Below are positions 6,232 through 8,239 of a stretch of DNA of 8,239 nt, piece after piece. Under the pieces are notes generated by a model. It had not been told where the DNA came from, searched no databases, and saw nothing but the letters and a program-made list of their open reading frames with translations. Where the stretch lies: assembly GCA_005883905.1 (NCBI GenBank), contig VAYD01000018.1, positions 1-8,239 of the forward strand. Direction: 5' to 3'. The position numbers were made by a program, and so were the translations under genes. The stretch is from Actinomycetota bacterium. GTDB lineage: Bacteria > Actinomycetota > Thermoleophilia > Solirubrobacterales > Solirubrobacteraceae. How positions within the stretch are numbered: the first letter of the stretch is position 1; each line of letters starts with the position of its first letter.

Positions 6232-6983
6232 CTATTGCGTGAGCGCCCGGTATAGCGCGTTGGTAGGCACGCCGGTCAGCTCGGACACGACCGCCGCGGC
6301 CGGCCGCGCCTTCGCGCCCGCGTCGACGAGCCGACGTAGCGCGTCGAGCGCCGCGTCGAGGTCGCCCTGCACCGCCGGCGCACCGGCGACGACGAGGACG
6401 ATCTCGCCCTTCGGCTCGCGCTCCGCGTAGCGCTCCGCGAGCTCCGCGGCCGTGCCGCGGACGACCTCCTCGTGGACCTTCGTCAGCTCGCGACAGACCG
6501 CAACCTCGCGCGCCGGATCGGCCGCGGCGAGGGCGGCCAGCGCAGCGGCGACCCGGTGCGGCGACTCGAACGCGACGACGGTCTCGGGCGCGGTGAAGAC
6601 CCGCGCGCGCTCGCCCTGCTTGCGCGGAAGGAATCCGACGAACCGCCAGGTGTCCGCGGGCAGGCCGCTGGCCACGAGCGCCGCCAGCGCCGCCGACGGC
6701 CCCGGGAGCACCTCGACCGCCAGCCCGGCGGCGACGCACGCCTGCACGAGCACGTACCCGGGGTCGCTGACGAGCGGCATCCCCGCGTCGCTCACGAGCG
6801 CCACCGTCTCGCCGTCGCGCATCCGCCGGACCAGCTCGGCCGAGCGCTCGCGCTCGTTGTGCTCGTGGTAGCTGTGTCCTCGCACGCGACGACGTCCGCT
6901 TCGCGCAGCACGCTGAGCACCCGCAGCGTGATGTCCTCGAGGTTCCCGATCGGCGTCGGGCAGACGACGAGCCGGCCGCTCAC
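6232..6983 (-). pseudogene. rsmI: 16S rRNA 2'-O-methyltransferase RsmI, frameshifted by an apparent internal deletion
   Basis: RsmI is a tetrapyrrole-methylase-fold enzyme that methylates the ribose of C1402 in 16S rRNA using SAM. The gene opens with GTG at 6983, overlapping the ROK stop as GTGA, and encodes CPTPIGNLEDIT and ADVVACEDT (residue 37 ends at 6873). The frame then runs to an unrelated stop at 6792. The rest of RsmI continues in another frame from AGC at 6873 (SYHEHNERE), with SDAGMPLVSDPG, LPGPSA, GFLPRK, FESPHR, RELTKVHEE, KGEIVLVV and a final NALYRALTQ ending at TAG 6232. In the E. coli protein, 17 residues, including the conserved RHT after EDT, separate these two points. Here they are missing, so about 52 nt appear to be deleted, which also shifts the frame. 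A GTG at 6885 could restart the second part, but without the N-terminal motifs. Both halves are otherwise well conserved, so the lesion is recent or is an assembly error. Confidence 0.88.
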
Positions 6984-7897
6984 GCCTCGGAGGCTGCCAC
7001 GCCGTCCAGGGCCAGCACGGCGGCGCCGAGCATCCCCGACTCCGCGCCGAAGCGCGTCGGGACGATCTGCACCAGGTCGCGCGACGGCGCCAGCGCGCGG
7101 CGCGCCACCTCCTCGCGCGCGGGCGCGAGCAGCATGTCGCCCATCGCGAGCACGCCGCCGCCGACGACCACCACCTGGGGGTTGCAGGCGTTGACGAGGT
7201 TGGCGATCCCGGCGCCGAGCCGCGACCCCATCTCGGTGATCAGCGTGCGCGCCACGGCGTGGCCGTCGTGGGCGAGCTCCGACACCTGCGCGGCCGTGAG
7301 GTCGAGCCCGAGCGCGCGCGCCTCGCGCGCCAACGCGGTGCCGGACACGAACGCCTCGAGGCAGCCGTGTGCGCCGCACGGGCACAGCGGACCGTCGATG
7401 TCGATCGTCATGTGGCCGAACTCCCCCGCGGCGCCCTGCGCACCGCGCACCAGCTCCCCGTTGGCGACCATGCCGCCACCGATCCCGGTCCCGATCGTCA
7501 GCAGGACGGCGTCGGTGCAGCCGACCGCGGCGCCGAAGCGCCACTCGGCCAGCATCGCGGCGGTCGCGTCGTTGTCCACGAACACGGGCAGCCCGAGCCG
7601 CTCCGCCATCAGGTCGCGGAACGGCAGGTCGCGGATCGGCAGATGCACGGTCGTCACGGCGACACCGCGCTCCTGGTCGATCAGCGACGGGATGCCGAGC
7701 CCGACTGCGTCAACCTCGCCGTTGGCCGCGTCGCGGGCCTCGCGGACGGCGTCGACGATCGTGTCGAGCACCTGCGTGGTGTCGCTCCCGCGCGCGAATC
7801 GGTGCGCGCGATGGTGCACGTTCAGGCTCGAATCGACCATGCCTGCAAGGAGCTTCGTGCCCCCGAGGTCCACCCCGATCACGCGCCCGGAGGCCAT
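6980..7897 (-). CDS. ROK-family sugar kinase (glucokinase-like)
   Basis: ROK kinases phosphorylate free hexoses with ATP in the cytoplasm. The 305-residue protein contains the first phosphate loop VDLGGTK (9-15) and the catalytic region VDNDATAA with D110. The second phosphate loop is IGTGIGGG (135-142), followed by the sugar-binding and zinc motif GEFGHM with E159 and H162. The zinc cluster is CPCGAHGCLE (C172, C174, C179), E181 is a further likely sugar contact, and VVVVGGGV (242-249) lies in the nucleotide site. There is no N-terminal helix-turn-helix, so it is an enzyme rather than a ROK repressor. Glucokinase is the likeliest role, but glucosamine-type or mannose-type substrates cannot be excluded. 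ATG at 7897 is preferred because GGTGG lies 5 nt before it. ATG at 7909 and GTG at 7906 or 7930 are alternatives. The end overlaps rsmI by GTGA. Confidence 0.92.
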   Translation of the reverse strand: MASGRVIGVDLGGTKLLAGMVDSSLNVHHRAHRFARGSDTTQVLDTIVDAVREARDAANGEVDAVGLGIPSLIDQERGVAVTTVHLPIRDLPFRDLMAERLGLPVFVDNDATAAMLAEWRFGAAVGCTDAVLLTIGTGIGGGMVANGELVRGAQGAAGEFGHMTIDIDGPLCPCGAHGCLEAFVSGTALAREARALGLDLTAAQVSELAHDGHAVARTLITEMGSRLGAGIANLVNACNPQVVVVGGGVLAMGDMLLAPAREEVARRALAPSRDLVQIVPTRFGAESGMLGAAVLALDGVAASEA

Positions 7898-7917
7898 GTC
7901 GGCCACCATACAGCGCC
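7898..7917. promoter_or_regulatory. Divergent start region between the ROK kinase and LCP-like genes
   Basis: Only about 20 bases separate the two divergent start codons, or 8 if the ROK gene starts at 7909. Both promoters must therefore overlap each other or lie within the opposite coding sequence, or the transcripts are leaderless, as is common in actinobacteria. I see no clear operator palindrome and no Shine-Dalgarno sequence at a usable distance before the plus-strand ATG. Confidence 0.35.
7903..7907 (-). promoter_or_regulatory. Shine-Dalgarno-like site deciding the ROK kinase start
   Basis: The minus strand reads GGTGG, 5 nt before the ATG at 7897, which favours that start over the ATG at 7909. 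An overlapping hexamer TATGGT at 7910-7905 also fits a minimal -10 element (TAnnnT) and would place transcription start at or near 7897, so a leaderless transcript is the competing explanation. No convincing -35 box is visible. Confidence 0.3.
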
Positions 7918-8239
7918 ATGTCGGACCCACCGCAGGAGCCGCCGCCCTACACGATCTACCGCTCGCGCCCGCGTTTGCTGCGTCGCGATCGCGACCTCGG
8001 ATCGCCCCTGGAAGAGCTGCGCGGCGACGGCCGGCCGCCCGGGCCTCGCCGCCGCCGCTTCAGATTTCCAGGCCGCGGCCAGCCGTGGTCGGTCGGGCGC
8101 GTCGTCAGGGTCGTGCTGCTGGCGATCGGCGGCTGGCTGCTGCTCAGCCTCGTCCTGTTCCTGATCAGCGCGACGTTCAACCAGGACAAGGTCTCAAGCG
8201 AGGCCGAGGCTCAGCTCGCCTCTTCCGGCTACCCGCTGT
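7918..8239 (+). CDS. N-terminus of a probable LCP (LytR-CpsA-Psr) family protein, incomplete at the window edge
   Basis: The plus-strand frame from ATG 7918 stays open to the end of the window (107 codons). The visible part is a proline-rich start containing YTIYRSRPR (11-19), a long arginine-rich cytoplasmic stretch up to about residue 60, one transmembrane helix (about 61-85, VVLLAIGGWLLLSLVLFLIS) and the beginning of an extracytoplasmic region ending in LASSGYPL. This N-in, single-helix layout with this style of juxtamembrane sequence is what I recall for LCP proteins of Thermoleophilia. LCP proteins transfer glycopolymers from undecaprenyl carriers to peptidoglycan. The catalytic LCP domain, which would begin shortly after the edge, is not in the window, so the call rests on resemblance only. 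Another type II membrane protein remains possible. No Shine-Dalgarno sequence precedes the start. Confidence 0.55.
   Translation, partial: MSDPPQEPPPYTIYRSRPRLLRRDRDLGSPLEELRGDGRPPGPRRRRFRFPGRGQPWSVGRVVRVVLLAIGGWLLLSLVLFLISATFNQDKVSSEAEAQLASSGYPL

Noticed and set aside
6792..6885. Programmed ribosomal frameshifting in rsmI
   Set aside because: A simple slip would restore the frame but not the roughly 17 conserved residues missing between EDT and SYHEHNE, and no slippery heptamer is visible. A deletion or assembly gap explains the data better.
7259..8164. Long plus-strand open frame running opposite the ROK kinase and into the LCP-like gene
   Set aside because: It is antisense to a kinase with all motifs intact, and in the overlapping part it is out of frame with the transmembrane-containing LCP-like reading.

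Overview
The window is a very GC-rich stretch of bacterial chromosome with G or C in nearly every third codon position and frequent GTG starts. Gene content and order point to an actinobacterium. The protein styles (a DedA–PAP2 fusion, an LCP-like N-terminus beginning with a proline-rich YxIYRSRP stretch, and an actinobacterial-type M23 fold) suggest the Thermoleophilia/Solirubrobacterales side of the phylum. That placement is an inference from recall and was not tested by search.

Layout. Nine genes lie on the minus strand and are read from right to left. They are a ROK-family sugar kinase (6980-7897), rsmI (6232-6983, broken), a 67-nt gap containing a GC-rich hairpin, a secreted M23/LytM-like protein that has lost its metal-binding histidines (5508-6164), metG (4084-5583), tatD (3338-4087), rsmA/ksgA (2526-3341), ispE (1750-2529), a DedA–PAP2 fusion (236-1753), and a 74-residue two-helix membrane protein (15-239). 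One plus-strand gene (7918 to the right edge, incomplete) diverges from the ROK kinase. It looks like the N-terminus of an LCP (LytR-CpsA-Psr) cell-wall glycopolymer transferase. There is no intergenic stretch over 300 bases, and I see no RNA gene, mobile element or CRISPR array.

How the genes fit together. metG, tatD, rsmA and ispE form a known actinobacterial housekeeping cluster: tRNA charging, TatD nuclease, 16S rRNA dimethylation and the MEP isoprenoid pathway. Here it is packed so tightly that consecutive genes overlap by four nucleotides. Five junctions have the same GTGA form and a sixth is ATGA, which implies translational coupling along the operon. The downstream end adds envelope lipid functions. 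IspE feeds isoprenoid synthesis, and the DedA–PAP2 fusion could dephosphorylate and flip the undecaprenyl carrier made from those isoprenoids. The flanking LCP-like and M23-like genes also concern the envelope.

The main points for a second look are an apparent internal deletion of about 52 nt that frameshifts rsmI, the fusion of a probable carrier-lipid flippase to a lipid phosphatase with a coupled small membrane protein, the degenerate M23 protein overlapping the start of metG by 76 nt, and the near-abutting divergent starts of the ROK and LCP-like genes. Most of the window is ordinary housekeeping sequence. I do not see a clearly new multi-gene system beyond these leads.
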